Positions 33,926 to 43,363 of a stretch of 64,000 nt of DNA are shown here, piece after piece. The notes beneath the pieces are model-generated. The model did not search any database and had not been told where the DNA came from. It was given only the letters and a program-made list of their open reading frames with translations. The DNA lies in the NCBI GenBank assembly GCA_963801035.1, contig CAWDDF010000007.1, forward strand, positions 434,001 through 498,000. Direction: 5' to 3'. The stretch is from JACCZX01 sp963801035. GTDB taxonomy: Bacteria > Pseudomonadota > Gammaproteobacteria > Burkholderiales > Burkholderiaceae_F. A program made the position numbers and the translations under genes. Within the stretch, counting starts at the first letter, position 1; the number at the start of each line of letters is the position of its first letter.

Positions 33926-34777
33926 ATGACGATAAGGTGTGTGGCGGCGTTGTTTTCGTTGATGGCGTTTGCCGACGCGGCGAACGCGACTCCGCTGCGC
34001 ATCGTTTCGCTGAATCTGTGCGCCGACGAACTGGTGTTGCGGCTCGCAGCGCCGGGGACCGTCAAGTCGGTGACGTGGCTGGCGCGCGATCCAGGGTTGT
34101 CGAATGTCGCCGCGTTGGCGGAAGCGATCCCGGTCAATCGAGGGCTCGCCGAAGACGTCGTACCGCTGGCGCCGGATCTGGTAATTGCCGGCGCATATAC
34201 GACGCGCACAGCGGTCTCGCTGCTGCGCCGGCTGAAGATACCCGTACTCGAGCTGGATGTTCCGCGCACTGTTGACGAAGCGCTGGCCCAGATCACAACA
34301 GTGGCCGCTGCGATTGGCAGGCCGGAAAACGGCGCGCAGTTAATTAGCGTGATCAGAGACGGACTTTCCAGACTCGACACCGTGCGGTCGACGGAAGCAC
34401 CACCGATCGCTGCGATCTATCAGCCAAACGGCCTGACAATCGGGCAGGGATCGCTGGTCAACGACCTGTTAAGGCGTGCCGGGTTACGCAACCTCGCAAT
34501 CGAGCGCCGCATCGACAACTATGGAGCGCTGCCGCTCGAGTGGCTGCTGCTGGCTCAGCCCGACCTGTTGATCGTCAATACGGCTGGGGATGTCGGGCAC
34601 GCGATGGCGTACGAAATCTTGAGCCATCCGGCGCTGATGAGTCGTTACCACGGGGATCGCGTCGTCAGTGTGCCATCTGCCTGGTGGAGTTGCCCCGGCC
34701 CGCGACTTGTCGACACCGTGCAGCGCTTGCAGCATGCCGCGCAGAAACTACGCCCGATGGCGAGGGAAGGCAGATGA
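33926..34777 (+). CDS. btuF: Cobalamin-type ABC transporter substrate-binding protein (BtuF-like)
   Basis: A 283-residue periplasmic binding protein of the helical-backbone (FecB/BtuF) class. After a short signal (CVAALFSLMAFADAANA) comes LRIVSLNLCADELVLRLAAPG, the class hallmark. LAPDLVIAGAYTTR, LDVPRTVDEALAQI and ALPLEWLLLAQPDLLIV follow. Overlap of its stop with the permease start (ATGA) shows coupling. Cobalamin or a corrinoid is the inferred ligand from the riboswitch and btuB; the fold alone would also allow iron chelates. Confidence 0.85.
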   Translation: MTIRCVAALFSLMAFADAANATPLRIVSLNLCADELVLRLAAPGTVKSVTWLARDPGLSNVAALAEAIPVNRGLAEDVVPLAPDLVIAGAYTTRTAVSLLRRLKIPVLELDVPRTVDEALAQITTVAAAIGRPENGAQLISVIRDGLSRLDTVRSTEAPPIAAIYQPNGLTIGQGSLVNDLLRRAGLRNLAIERRIDNYGALPLEWLLLAQPDLLIVNTAGDVGHAMAYEILSHPALMSRYHGDRVVSVPSAWWSCPGPRLVDTVQRLQHAAQKLRPMAREGR

Positions 34778-35811
34778 GCGCGCAAGTTGCCGTTGCATCG
34801 CAACGGTCGGATGCGAAGTCGATGAGCTCTTCGTGGCTGATCATTACGCTCATTGTGTTGCTGCTGCTGTTATGCGCCGCATCGCTTGCGGTTGGGCGCG
34901 CTCCGCTTGATGTAGGGGCCGCGATCTCACAGTGGGTGCGCGGCGAATCGACATTGGCCACGCTGGTGCTGGTCGAGTTACGACTGCCGCGGACGCTGCT
35001 CGCCGTTTTGGTTGGCGCAAGTCTTGGCCTCGCGGGCGCTGCGTTGCAAGGATTACTACGCAATCCGCTTGCCGAGCCAGGCATCATTGGCGTGTCGTCG
35101 TGCGCCGCGCTTGGAGCGGTCATTGCGTTCTACAGCGGCGCTTCGTTCGCGGCGCCGCTGGCGTTGCCGCTGGCAGGCATCGCAGGTGCGTTAATCGCGG
35201 TTGTATTGCTGTACGCGCTCGCGGGACGCGAGGCGAGCACGCTGACATTGATCCTTGCGGGCGTTGCGATCAACGGCTTCGCAGCGGCCGCAACGGCACT
35301 TGCGCTAAACCTTGCTCCGAATCCATTTGCGGTGACAGAAATCGTGTTCTGGATGATGGGATCGCTCGCCGATCGCAGCATCAGCCATCTGCAGCTCGCC
35401 GCGCCATTGATGATCGCCGGTTGGGCATTGCTGTTGACCAGCGGCCGTGCGCTAGACGCTTTAACGCTGGGTGAAGATACCGCGGCAAGTCTCGGCGTTC
35501 GCCTTGGCAGACTGCGGTTCATGCTGGTGCTCGGCACGGCGTTGGCTGTCGGCAGCGGCGTCGCGGTGACCGGTGCTGTCGGTTTCGTGGGGCTGGTTGC
35601 GCCGCATCTGCTACGGCCGCTAGTCGGATATCAGCCGAGCCGCCTTCTGCTAACAAGCGCGATTGCAGGCGCCGTGCTGGTGTTGGCAGCGGATATCGCT
35701 ATTCGCCTGATTGCCGTCGGCCCCGAGCTCAAACTCGGCGTTGTCACTGCCTTGATTGGCGCGCCGTTTTTTCTGGTGCTCGTCCTGCGATTACGGCGCG
35801 AAACAATCTGA
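34774..35811 (+). CDS. btuC: ABC transporter permease, FecCD/BtuC family
   Basis: A 345-residue permease with about ten membrane helices. Family signatures are LRLPRTLLAVLVGASLGLAG then ALQGLLRNPLAEPGIIGVSS near the N-terminus, and the ATP-binding-cassette coupling region GVRLGRLR with GAVGFVGLVAPHLLRPLVG towards the C-terminus. It is coupled by 4-nt and 1-nt overlaps to the genes before and after it. It is the channel of the cobalamin importer by context. Confidence 0.92.
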   Translation: MSAQVAVASQRSDAKSMSSSWLIITLIVLLLLLCAASLAVGRAPLDVGAAISQWVRGESTLATLVLVELRLPRTLLAVLVGASLGLAGAALQGLLRNPLAEPGIIGVSSCAALGAVIAFYSGASFAAPLALPLAGIAGALIAVVLLYALAGREASTLTLILAGVAINGFAAAATALALNLAPNPFAVTEIVFWMMGSLADRSISHLQLAAPLMIAGWALLLTSGRALDALTLGEDTAASLGVRLGRLRFMLVLGTALAVGSGVAVTGAVGFVGLVAPHLLRPLVGYQPSRLLLTSAIAGAVLVLAADIAIRLIAVGPELKLGVVTALIGAPFFLVLVLRLRRETI

Positions 35812-36584
35812 TGCAAATCATTGCGGACAATGTCACCGTTGCTGTTGGCAGCGCGACGTTGCTCGACAACGTCAGCGTCGTGGCAGGGTCGGGCACGCTA
35901 CTCGGGCTGGTCGGCCCGAATGGTGCGGGCAAGTCCACATTGTTGCGAGTGCTCGCCGGGCTACGGCACTGCACGCGTGGGAATGTTCGTTACGACGGGG
36001 AATCCCCTAGCACGCGAGCGCGGCACCGACTCTCGCAGCGGTTAGCGTATTTAGCGCAGCGAGGGCCCGTGGCGTGGCCGCTGACGGTCGAACGGCTCGT
36101 TGCACTGGGCCGAGTGCCGCATCAGGCGTCATGGGGAGTGCAGGACGCGGAGGGACCAGTCGCCATCTCCACAGCCCTAATCGAAACTGACACGCTGCAT
36201 CTGCAAGACCGCATCGTGGATACGCTGTCGGGTGGTGAGCTTGCACGCGCATTACTTGCGCGAGCGCTCGCAGTCGACGGCGAGGCGTTACTCGCCGATG
36301 AGCCGGTTGCCGAGCTCGACCCGTATCACCAACTGCAAGTAATGGACATCCTGCGCGCGCGTGCCAATGCGGGTCAGACCGTCGTCGTGGTGCTGCATGA
36401 AATTACATTGGCCGCACGCTTCTGCGACCGCCTCGTTCTACTCGATCGGGGGCGTGTCGTCGCGGCAGGCGCACCGGCGGACGTGCTGACCGATCAGAAT
36501 CTTCATGCAACGTATCGAGTCAGTGCGCTGAGGGGCACGCATGGCGCTTCGCACTACGTGTTGCCCTGGCAACGGCTGGATTGA
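35811..36584 (+). CDS. btuD: ABC transporter ATP-binding protein, BtuD/FecE type
   Basis: A 257-residue ATPase. Walker A GPNGAGKST is at 35-43, the signature LSGGE at 139-143, Walker B LLADEP at 160-165 and the switch histidine H196 in VLHEITLA. The sequence between Walker A and the signature is short, as in siderophore/B12 importers. The start overlaps the btuC stop (TGATG). It ends the btuB-btuF-btuC-btuD run; no cobalamin synthesis genes follow. Confidence 0.92.
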   Translation: MQIIADNVTVAVGSATLLDNVSVVAGSGTLLGLVGPNGAGKSTLLRVLAGLRHCTRGNVRYDGESPSTRARHRLSQRLAYLAQRGPVAWPLTVERLVALGRVPHQASWGVQDAEGPVAISTALIETDTLHLQDRIVDTLSGGELARALLARALAVDGEALLADEPVAELDPYHQLQVMDILRARANAGQTVVVVLHEITLAARFCDRLVLLDRGRVVAAGAPADVLTDQNLHATYRVSALRGTHGASHYVLPWQRLD

Positions 36585-36596
36585 CGCTGGCGTCGT

Positions 36597-37007
36597 TTAC
36601 TCACCTGATAGCTTGCCGGAAAGCGTCTCGATGATCGGGCACGGATGATTCGTGCGTGCTCGTTCACACTCAGCAATCAGATGTTTTAGTGCTGCGCGCA
36701 TACGATTCAGATCGGTGAGCTTATTTTCGATCTGCTCCAGACGCGCGGCGGAAATTCGGCGAATCGCGCGGCGGTCCGTACCATCGTTCAGTCTTAATAG
36801 TTCGCGGATTTCTTCAAGCGCAAACCCGAGCTCCTGCGCGCGCTTGATGAACCGAATGCGCTGAACGAGGCCTTGGTCATACCGTCTAAAGCCGCCCTGT
36901 GCGGCGGGTACTGGCAACAGCTTCCGCTGCTGGTAATAGCGAATCGTTTCCACGCCAACGTCTGCGGCGCGTGCCAGGCGCCCGATAGTAAAAGCACGAT
37001 CTGGCAC
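36597..37007 (-). CDS. MerR family heavy-metal-responsive regulator
   Basis: A 136-residue MerR protein with an N-terminal winged helix (FTIGRLARAADVGVETIRYY) and a long dimerisation helix. The C-terminal part, AECERARTNHPCPIIETLSG, keeps two cysteines spaced C-x8-C like C114 and C123 of mercury MerR. The first MerR cysteine is replaced in LNDGTDRRA, so classical Hg(II) three-thiol binding is unlikely. The start is GTG 37007 with AAGGA 5 nt upstream. It is divergent from the P-type ATPase and likely controls it through the dyad between them. The metal is not certain. Confidence 0.88.
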   Translation of the reverse strand: MPDRAFTIGRLARAADVGVETIRYYQQRKLLPVPAAQGGFRRYDQGLVQRIRFIKRAQELGFALEEIRELLRLNDGTDRRAIRRISAARLEQIENKLTDLNRMRAALKHLIAECERARTNHPCPIIETLSGKLSGE

Positions 37008-37015
37008 GAAAGTCC

Positions 37016-37045
37016 TTGACTCTGGGGTCGACTACGGAGTTTATC
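37016..37045 (+). promoter_or_regulatory. MerR-type promoter/operator of the P-type ATPase gene
   Basis: TTGACT (37016-37021) and TTTATC (37040-37045) are separated by 18 nt, longer than the optimal 17, as is usual for MerR-controlled promoters. Between them, ACTCTG and CGGAGT form an imperfect dyad at the expected operator position. It lies between the divergent regulator and ATPase genes. Confidence 0.65.
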
Positions 37046-37094
37046 GTTTGCCAACCCAATCGTCAGACGCCTACGATGGATCGAATAGTCGTCC

Positions 37095-39467
37095 ATGAAC
37101 ACGTCCAATCCCGGCCCAAGCACAGCACTCGCATCAAGGTCATGCGGCTGGATGCTGCAGCCACACTTCGAGCACTGTTAACAGCGGCGTGGGCCTGAAG
37201 GACCCGGTCTGCGGAATGACCGTGACCGAGCAGTCACCGCATCGTTTTGAACTCGAAGGACGCACCTTCTACTTCTGCAGCGCTGGCTGCAAAAACAAGT
37301 TTGCTGCGGATCCGAAGAAGTATTTAACAAGCCCGAAGATCTTTCGCCGAAAGCGGCCGCGCCCGCGGGCACGATCTACACGTGTCCGATGCATCCCGAA
37401 ATACGGCAGGACCGCCCGGGGCATTGTCCGAAGTGCGGCATGGCGCTCGAGCCGCTGATGCCTTCACTCGACGACGAAGAGAATCCCGAACTGCGCGATT
37501 TCTCGCGGCGCTTCTGGTGGACGCTGCCGCTGACGATCGCGGTTGTCGCGGTCGCGATGATCGGTCACCGCTTTCTGCCGTTATCGCCAGCCGCGCTTTC
37601 ATGGTTGGAGCTCGCTCTGTCCGCGCCTGTCATCTTGTGGGCGGGGCGTCCGTTTTTCATGCGGGCGGTGCAGTCGATCGCCAATCGCAGCCCAAACATG
37701 TGGACGCTGATTGGACTGGGTACTGCAGCTGCGTTCGTCTACAGCGTCACAGCTACCGTCGCGCCACAGTTGTTCCCGCCGTCCTTCGTGATGCATGGTC
37801 GCATCGGCGTGTATTTCGAGGCCGCTGCGGTGATCGTGTCGCTGACGCTGCTCGGGCAGCTGCTGGAACTGAAGGCCCGCGGCCAGACCACATCAGCCAT
37901 CAAGGCCTTGATGGATTTAGCGCCGAAAATGGCGCGGCGCATCCGCGAAGATGGCGCTGAAGAAGACATTCCATTGGCGCACGTGCATGTCGGCGACTCG
38001 CTCCGCGTCCGGCCCGGCGAAAAGGTTCCGGTCGACGGCAAGGTGATCGAGGGCGAAAGTGCGGTCGATGAATCGATGCTGACCGGTGAGCCGATTCCTG
38101 TCACCAAGCGGCCCGGCGATCCGGTGATCGGCGCGACGATCAATACCAGCGGAGCGCTGGTCATGCGTGCAGAGCGCATAGGAAGCGAAACAACGCTCTC
38201 GCAAATCGTGCAGATGGTTTCGCAAGCGCAGCGCTCGCGTGCACCGATGCAGCGTTTGGCAGACGTCGTAGCAGGCTGGTTCGTGTTGGCGGTCATCACA
38301 GTCGCGGCGTTGACTTTTCTGGCGTGGGGCTTATTCGGACCCGAGCCAGGTTGGGTTTACGGACTGATCAATGCATTAGCGGTGCTGATCATCGCGTGTC
38401 CGTGTGCGCTAGGGCTCGCGACGCCGATGACGATCATGGTCGCGACCGGACGTGCGGCGACTGAAGGCGTGCTATTTCGTGACGCGGCGGCGATTGAGTC
38501 GTTGCGTACGATCGATACGCTGGTGGTCGACAAGACCGGCACGCTGACAGAAGGTCGTCCGGTCCTCGAGCGCGTCGTTCCCGCGCCGGGCTTCGATGAA
38601 GCACAGGTGCTAGCGCTTGCGGCCAGCCTCGATCAGGGTTCCGAGCATCCACTGGCGCATGCCGTGGTTGCAGCGGCGCGCAAGCGCGGCCTGACGCTCG
38701 AGAACGCGGAAAGCTTCGAATCGGCGAGCGGCATTGGTGTGCGCGGAGTCATTCGCGGCCGGCGGCTGGCTTTAGGTAACACCGCGCTGATGCAAGACGA
38801 ACGGATTCAGCTGGCACCATTGCTGGATAAAGCAGAAGACCTGCGCAAGACGGGGGCAAGCGTGATGTTCTTGGCGGTCGACGGCAAGCTTGCGGGATTG
38901 CTCTCTGTTGCGGATCCAATCAAGTCGACAACCGCCGAGGCTTTGGCACAACTACGGAACGAAGGCGTCCGTATCGTGATGGCAACCGGTGACGGCTGGA
39001 CCACGGCGCGGGCGGTCGCGGCGCAGCTTCAGATCGACGATGTGATCGGTGAAGTCAAGCCGGCGGATAAGGTGCAACTAGTGAGTCGCCTGCAGGCCGA
39101 AGGCCGCAAGGTGGCGATGGCCGGCGACGGTATCAACGACGCCCCTGCGCTGGCGAAAGCCGACGTCGGAATCGCAATGGGCACTGGCACCGATGTCGCT
39201 ATGCACTCGGCGCATGTGACGTTAGTTAAAGGCGACCTACGCGGCATCGCGCGAGCGCGTCTGATATCGCGGCAGGCGGTACGCAATATGCGGCAGAACC
39301 TCGGCTTCGCGTTTATCTACAACACGCTCGGGGTGCCGATTGCGGCGGGCGCGTTATATCCATTTACCGGGCTACTACTGTCGCCGATGATTGCAGCGCT
39401 GGCCATGAGTCTTAGTTCGGTGTCGGTGGTCGGAAACGCGCTACGACTGCGTACCGTTTCACTCTAA
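37095..39467 (+). CDS. Heavy-metal-translocating P-type ATPase with YHS and HMBD domains (frame broken twice)
   Basis: A copper/heavy-metal exporter of about 790 residues once frames are joined. An N-terminal Cys/His-rich part (GHAAGCCSHTSS) leads to a YHS domain (KDPVCGMTV, FCSAGCKNKF), then a metal-binding CPMHPEIRQDRPGHCPKCGM. The ATPase core has the CPCALG transport site (about 38397), phosphorylation motif DKTGTLTEG (about 38529) and GDGINDAPAL. Frames shift at about 37134-37138 (+1) and 37322-37328 (-1); the main 692-residue frame starts at 37389. ATG 37095 is an inferred start; GTG 37189 would begin at the YHS domain. Export of Cu(I) is likely but not proven. Confidence 0.88.
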
Positions 39468-39572
39468 ACCCACAATCGCACGGACGTATTGCCCGACGTT
39501 TCGAGCATCGGTTCAAAGCGCGGCACAACGAAAGTTCGACTCACTGAGTTTCTATCTGGCAATAGGTTAATT

Positions 39573-40034
39573 ATGAAGTCGTGGGTGGTTATTGGCGCAG
39601 GTATTGCTGTTTCTGGTGCGCTGGTTGCCGTTGTGCTTTACGACCGTGCCGGCCGCATGGATTCGCCGCCGGACCTTCGCGAGCCACGGCGCATCGCCGC
39701 GGGCAAGCTTGTTTACGACGCTCATTGCGCGTCGTGTCACGGCCGCAACCTGGAGGGTCAGCCGGACTGGATGAGCCGCTTGCCAAACGGCCGCTTTCCA
39801 GCGCCTCCGCATGACGACAGCGGCCACACTTGGCATCACCCGAACGAGGTTTTGTTCGCATTAACAAAGCACGGGATGAAGCCGCCGTACGCGCCGGAGG
39901 GTTACTCTAGCGATATGCCTGCATTCGCAGGAATTCTGTCCGACGACGATATTTGGAATGTGCTGGCCTTTATCCAAAGTCGCTGGTCCGATCGCGTACG
40001 GACACGTCATGATCAACTGACACAAAAGAAATAA
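39573..40034 (+). CDS. Membrane-anchored or exported monohaem cytochrome c
   Basis: A 153-residue protein with an N-terminal hydrophobic segment (SWVVIGAGIAVSGALVAVVLY, about 3-23) and a class I cytochrome c domain: haem-binding CASCH after KLVYDAHCASCHG, and a methionine ligand in SSDMPAFAGILSDDDIWNVL. Its position just after the metal ATPase suggests a link to copper handling, but this is inference. ATG 39573 is chosen because upstream codons do not extend the signal anchor sensibly. Confidence 0.88.
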   Translation: MKSWVVIGAGIAVSGALVAVVLYDRAGRMDSPPDLREPRRIAAGKLVYDAHCASCHGRNLEGQPDWMSRLPNGRFPAPPHDDSGHTWHHPNEVLFALTKHGMKPPYAPEGYSSDMPAFAGILSDDDIWNVLAFIQSRWSDRVRTRHDQLTQKK

Positions 40035-40553
40035 TTAGGTGTCCGCGTCGTCTTTCGATGCTCGATGCAAAAATAGCTCGATAGTTCGAACAAAAGTGAA
40101 CCCGAAGACGCAAAGCGCCCAGGTCAGCGCGACCGCGTACGGACCGACATTTGGCGGGAAAGGTATTCCTACGACGTTGAGCCACAGTGCCATGACTGCA
40201 AGTACCGAAACCACGTAAACGATGATGACCCATACGGGAAATCGTCCTTCGACTTTACGGCGACGGCGAAATTGAGTCACAAGAACGAAGGTGAAGATCA
40301 AGGCAGCGACGGCGCTCGACAGCGGCCAAGTGACGTTGTGGGGAAAGCGGAGCAGGTTTAGAAGGGTGGGAACCAAAGCCAACGCAGTCACCACGAGACC
40401 GCCCTCGATGTAAAGGCGCACGAGGCGCAAGTGCCGATCGGAGAGCTCGCCTCCGAGCGCGCCTCGGAGGGTGACAACCACCGCCGAGAAACCCACAAAC
40501 GATAGAGACAGGGCGGCGAGGCGAAGTAGGTAGTCAGATTCTGCAGGTGTCAC
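40035..40553 (-). CDS. Conserved membrane protein of unknown function
   Basis: A 172-residue protein with four predicted helices (about 11-30, 48-68, 75-95, 105-128, plus a C-terminal AVALTWALCVFGFTFVRTIE segment) and a basic RRRRKVEGR loop. The stop codon directly abuts the stop of the convergent cytochrome gene. No family was recognised. Confidence 0.7.
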   Translation of the reverse strand: MTPAESDYLLRLAALSLSFVGFSAVVVTLRGALGGELSDRHLRLVRLYIEGGLVVTALALVPTLLNLLRFPHNVTWPLSSAVAALIFTFVLVTQFRRRRKVEGRFPVWVIIVYVVSVLAVMALWLNVVGIPFPPNVGPYAVALTWALCVFGFTFVRTIELFLHRASKDDADT

Positions 40554-40631
40554 GAGGCATTCACTTAGTTATATGTGTAACGTTTAGAGCGCAGTCTAAA
40601 TGCCGCTCAACACTACGCACGCACAGTCACT

Positions 40632-41654
40632 TTGTCGCCAAAAGACACTAGCCATCACGGCTTGAGCGACCATCGATTTTGTGTCGCGCCGATGATGGAA
40701 TGGACCGATCGCCATTGTCGCTATTTTCACCGGCAGTTGACCCGGCGCGCACGCCTGTACACCGAGATGTTGACCACCGGCACGCTATTGCATGGAGATG
40801 CGGGTCGGCATCTGGAATTCGACGCCGCCGAACATCCGGTGGCATTGCAGTTGGGCGGAAGTGAGCCCGACGAGCTGGCGCACGCAGCGAAGCTCGGGGA
40901 GCGCTATGGATACGACGAAATCAACCTCAACTGCGGCTGCCCTTCCGAAAGGGTGCAGCGCGGCGCGTTCGGTGCGTGCCTGATGGCCGAGCCGGTATTG
41001 GTAGCCAATTGCGTGAAAGCAATGCGGGACGCTGTGTCGATTCCGATAACGGTAAAGCATCGTATTGGCATCGATCGACGCGACGACTATGGATTCGTGC
41101 GCGACTTCGTCGGTGCGTTGCATGCTGCGGGGTGCCGCGTGTTCATCGTGCACGCGCGCAGCGCCTGGTTGAAAGGCCTCAGCCCAAAAGAAAATCGCGA
41201 AGTTCCGCCGCTCGATTACTCATGCGTGCAGCGGCTGAAACTGGATTTTCCGGCAGCAGAATTTATCTTGAACGGTGGCATCACGACGCTGGACGTCGCG
41301 CGCAGGCATCTGGACGCCGTTGACGGCGTGATGCTCGGCCGCGCGGCGTATCACGATCCATTTTTGCTTGCTGGGGTTGATTCGTCAGTTTTTTGCGACG
41401 ATGCATCGATGACGACGCGGGAGGCCGTCGTGCTGACGATGACTGAATACCTAAGACAGCAGACGCACGCGGGTGTCGCCCCGCGCCACGTCGTGCGCCA
41501 CGTGCTGGGATTGTTTCAGGGCCTGCGTGGAGCGCGCCAGTGGCGCCGGACGCTAAGCGACGCCGACATGCTGCAGCGTTACGGTGCCGACGTGCTGCTG
41601 TACGCGTTTGAAGCGGTGAAGGACCAGACGACGTTGGCGCCTGCTGTCGTCTGA
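40632..41654 (+). CDS. dusA: tRNA-dihydrouridine(20/20a) synthase DusA
   Basis: A 340-residue FMN enzyme that reduces uridine 20/20a in tRNA. FCVAPMMEWTDRHCRYFHRQ is the DusA N-terminus, INLNCGCPSERVQRGAFGAC contains the catalytic cysteine, and TVKHRIGID, FIVHARSAWLKGLSPKENRE and LNGGI follow. The start is uncertain: TTG 40632 is the longest, TTG 40662 is also possible, and the first ATG (40692) would cut the FMN-binding strand. No clear ribosome site was seen. Confidence 0.93.
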   Translation: MSPKDTSHHGLSDHRFCVAPMMEWTDRHCRYFHRQLTRRARLYTEMLTTGTLLHGDAGRHLEFDAAEHPVALQLGGSEPDELAHAAKLGERYGYDEINLNCGCPSERVQRGAFGACLMAEPVLVANCVKAMRDAVSIPITVKHRIGIDRRDDYGFVRDFVGALHAAGCRVFIVHARSAWLKGLSPKENREVPPLDYSCVQRLKLDFPAAEFILNGGITTLDVARRHLDAVDGVMLGRAAYHDPFLLAGVDSSVFCDDASMTTREAVVLTMTEYLRQQTHAGVAPRHVVRHVLGLFQGLRGARQWRRTLSDADMLQRYGADVLLYAFEAVKDQTTLAPAVV

Positions 41655-41666
41655 GAGCGAGCTGGC

Positions 41667-42146
41667 TTACGTGGGGCAGGACTTCGGCAATTCCGCTTCG
41701 AGTCTGCTGACTTCTTGGCTGGCTTTCTGCATTTGCTCGATCGTCGCTGCGCGCGTATCGACTTTGTTACGCGCCTCGATCGCTCGCGCGAGATCGCGGC
41801 GCGCTCGCTCGCACCGGTCTGCCACTTTTGCTTCGGCCCGCTCGCGCTTTTCAGCGGCGCGTTTTTCCTCGTCTGCTTGTTTTTTCTGATCCTTATCAAG
41901 CTGCTTGACTGCAGCGACATCTTTCTTGGCGCGATCCTTGGCGGCTTGCTGATCGGGCACGCTGACTTGAGGAGACGTATCGACCTTACGCACCGGCCTG
42001 GTACCGGCCGGGCATTCCCGGTTTGAGTAGGTGACAGTTCCGTCTTTCCCTTCGCAGCGCTGCACCTGCATCTGCTGTGCGGCCGCACCGTTGCTAATAA
42101 CGCTAGCCGCCAACACTGACAGCAAGAAAAGAAGTTTTGATTGCAA
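41667..42146 (-). CDS. DUF4124-type exported protein with coiled-coil tail
   Basis: A 159-residue secreted protein. The signal peptide KLLFLLSVLAASVISNGAAA is followed by QVQRCEGKDGTVTYSNRECP, a DUF4124-like motif with paired cysteines, then a long Lys/Glu/Ala-rich stretch (QAAKDRAKKDVAAVKQLDKD and on) likely to be coiled coil, ending in CPT. TTG 42146 is the start that places the signal peptide at the N-terminus; a longer frame to 42314 overlaps the upstream gene. Function unknown. Confidence 0.78.
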   Translation of the reverse strand: MQSKLLFLLSVLAASVISNGAAAQQMQVQRCEGKDGTVTYSNRECPAGTRPVRKVDTSPQVSVPDQQAAKDRAKKDVAAVKQLDKDQKKQADEEKRAAEKRERAEAKVADRCERARRDLARAIEARNKVDTRAATIEQMQKASQEVSRLEAELPKSCPT

Positions 42147-42171
42147 CGTCGTCTCGGGTGGCGAGTTAGGA

Positions 42172-43248
42172 CTAAGGAATCGCCAGAGCGGTCCGTACCG
42201 CGTCAGCTGCGGTCTTGTTGAATCGGTACTGGTAGTCATAAATTTTAGCGCCGGCCTGGTACAACTTGCCCGGACGAACGCCCGGCGTGCCCTTGCTTGG
42301 TTCGATGAACGCAATCTTGGCGGACTCGCGCTCGACGTTTGTGACGCCGGTGTCGAGCGGATCGACGTTGGCCGGAAATGACAGGACTACTGCGCGCGTG
42401 CCTGCGATCGTTTGCTCTTCCCACTCGCCTTGGTCAAGTGCTTTGACACCGTCACGGTCGCAGAACAGCGTGCCGGTCTTTGCAGCAAATAGCTCGACTC
42501 CACCCTTTTTAGCGGCGCCCGGCTTAAACAGCATTGCGTACGGCTTGGCACCCTTGCGGTCTTCGTACGCGAGGCAATACGGAATTTGCTTCGAGAAATT
42601 GCCAACGAACTGCGCGGTGTTGGTGGCGCCGGTGAATGATTCACGCGCCGGCAGCATCAGTACATCGTCGATGAAGCGCGCGACCACCATGTAGGCAACC
42701 GATCCCGGTGGGAACACGGCACTGCCTACCTTCGCTGCTTCCTGTTTCAAATAGTTGTCCGGCGTCCGCAGAAAAGGCTGCATATGCTGGCCAGCTACAT
42801 CGAACGCCTGCAGCGTGACGGCAATGCGCAATGGATTCTGCCCGGAGAAGATCATGTAGATCGTGCCGTCGGGCGCCGGAATCGCGAAGTTCGGACGACC
42901 GACGGGGCGGCGTTCGCCATTCAGCACGAAATTGCCGGCGTCGATGTTGCTGTGAACGGCGCCAGTCTTTGCATCGTTTGTTGTCTCGGTCAGCGCGTAG
43001 CGATTCTCGGCGCCAGGCTTATCTGCCGCACGCAGGTTCGCGACACGGGCGCCGTAGATGAGATAGATGCCATCACCGCGCAACGCGTCGAGACCCGGCG
43101 TGGGAAGCGGCTTGGCACCTTGCACCGGTCGCGGCTGCTTCAGCGGCCCGTACGTCTGCAGTTCGCCCGGCGATAACTCGGTGGCGCCTACGACGGCACT
43201 CAGGGTCAAAGCGACGCTCGCCATTGCAATTTTCAGATTCGGGTGCAT
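42172..43248 (-). CDS. Exported protein of unknown function
   Basis: A 358-residue protein with a Sec signal (MHPNLKIAMASVALTLSAVVGA-TE). The mature part shows no recognised motif; it contains GDGIYLIYGARVANLRA, PDGTIYMIFSGQNPLRIAVT, PYCLAYEDRKGAKPYAMLFK and GTRAVVLSFPANVDPLDTGV, with two cysteines. It precedes the DUF4124-type gene by 25 nt, so both exported proteins may be co-expressed. GGAGATC lies about 5 nt before the ATG. Likely periplasmic or cell-surface. Confidence 0.72.
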   Translation of the reverse strand: MHPNLKIAMASVALTLSAVVGATELSPGELQTYGPLKQPRPVQGAKPLPTPGLDALRGDGIYLIYGARVANLRAADKPGAENRYALTETTNDAKTGAVHSNIDAGNFVLNGERRPVGRPNFAIPAPDGTIYMIFSGQNPLRIAVTLQAFDVAGQHMQPFLRTPDNYLKQEAAKVGSAVFPPGSVAYMVVARFIDDVLMLPARESFTGATNTAQFVGNFSKQIPYCLAYEDRKGAKPYAMLFKPGAAKKGGVELFAAKTGTLFCDRDGVKALDQGEWEEQTIAGTRAVVLSFPANVDPLDTGVTNVERESAKIAFIEPSKGTPGVRPGKLYQAGAKIYDYQYRFNKTAADAVRTALAIP

Positions 43249-43363
43249 TCAATGATCTCCTGCTCGTTCGAACCACTCGGATCGTAACGAACACGTTAAA
43301 GCGCGATGATCGGAAAAACGGCAGGAATTCTCCCGCGAAGGTGGGACTAAAGTCGTCATTCCA

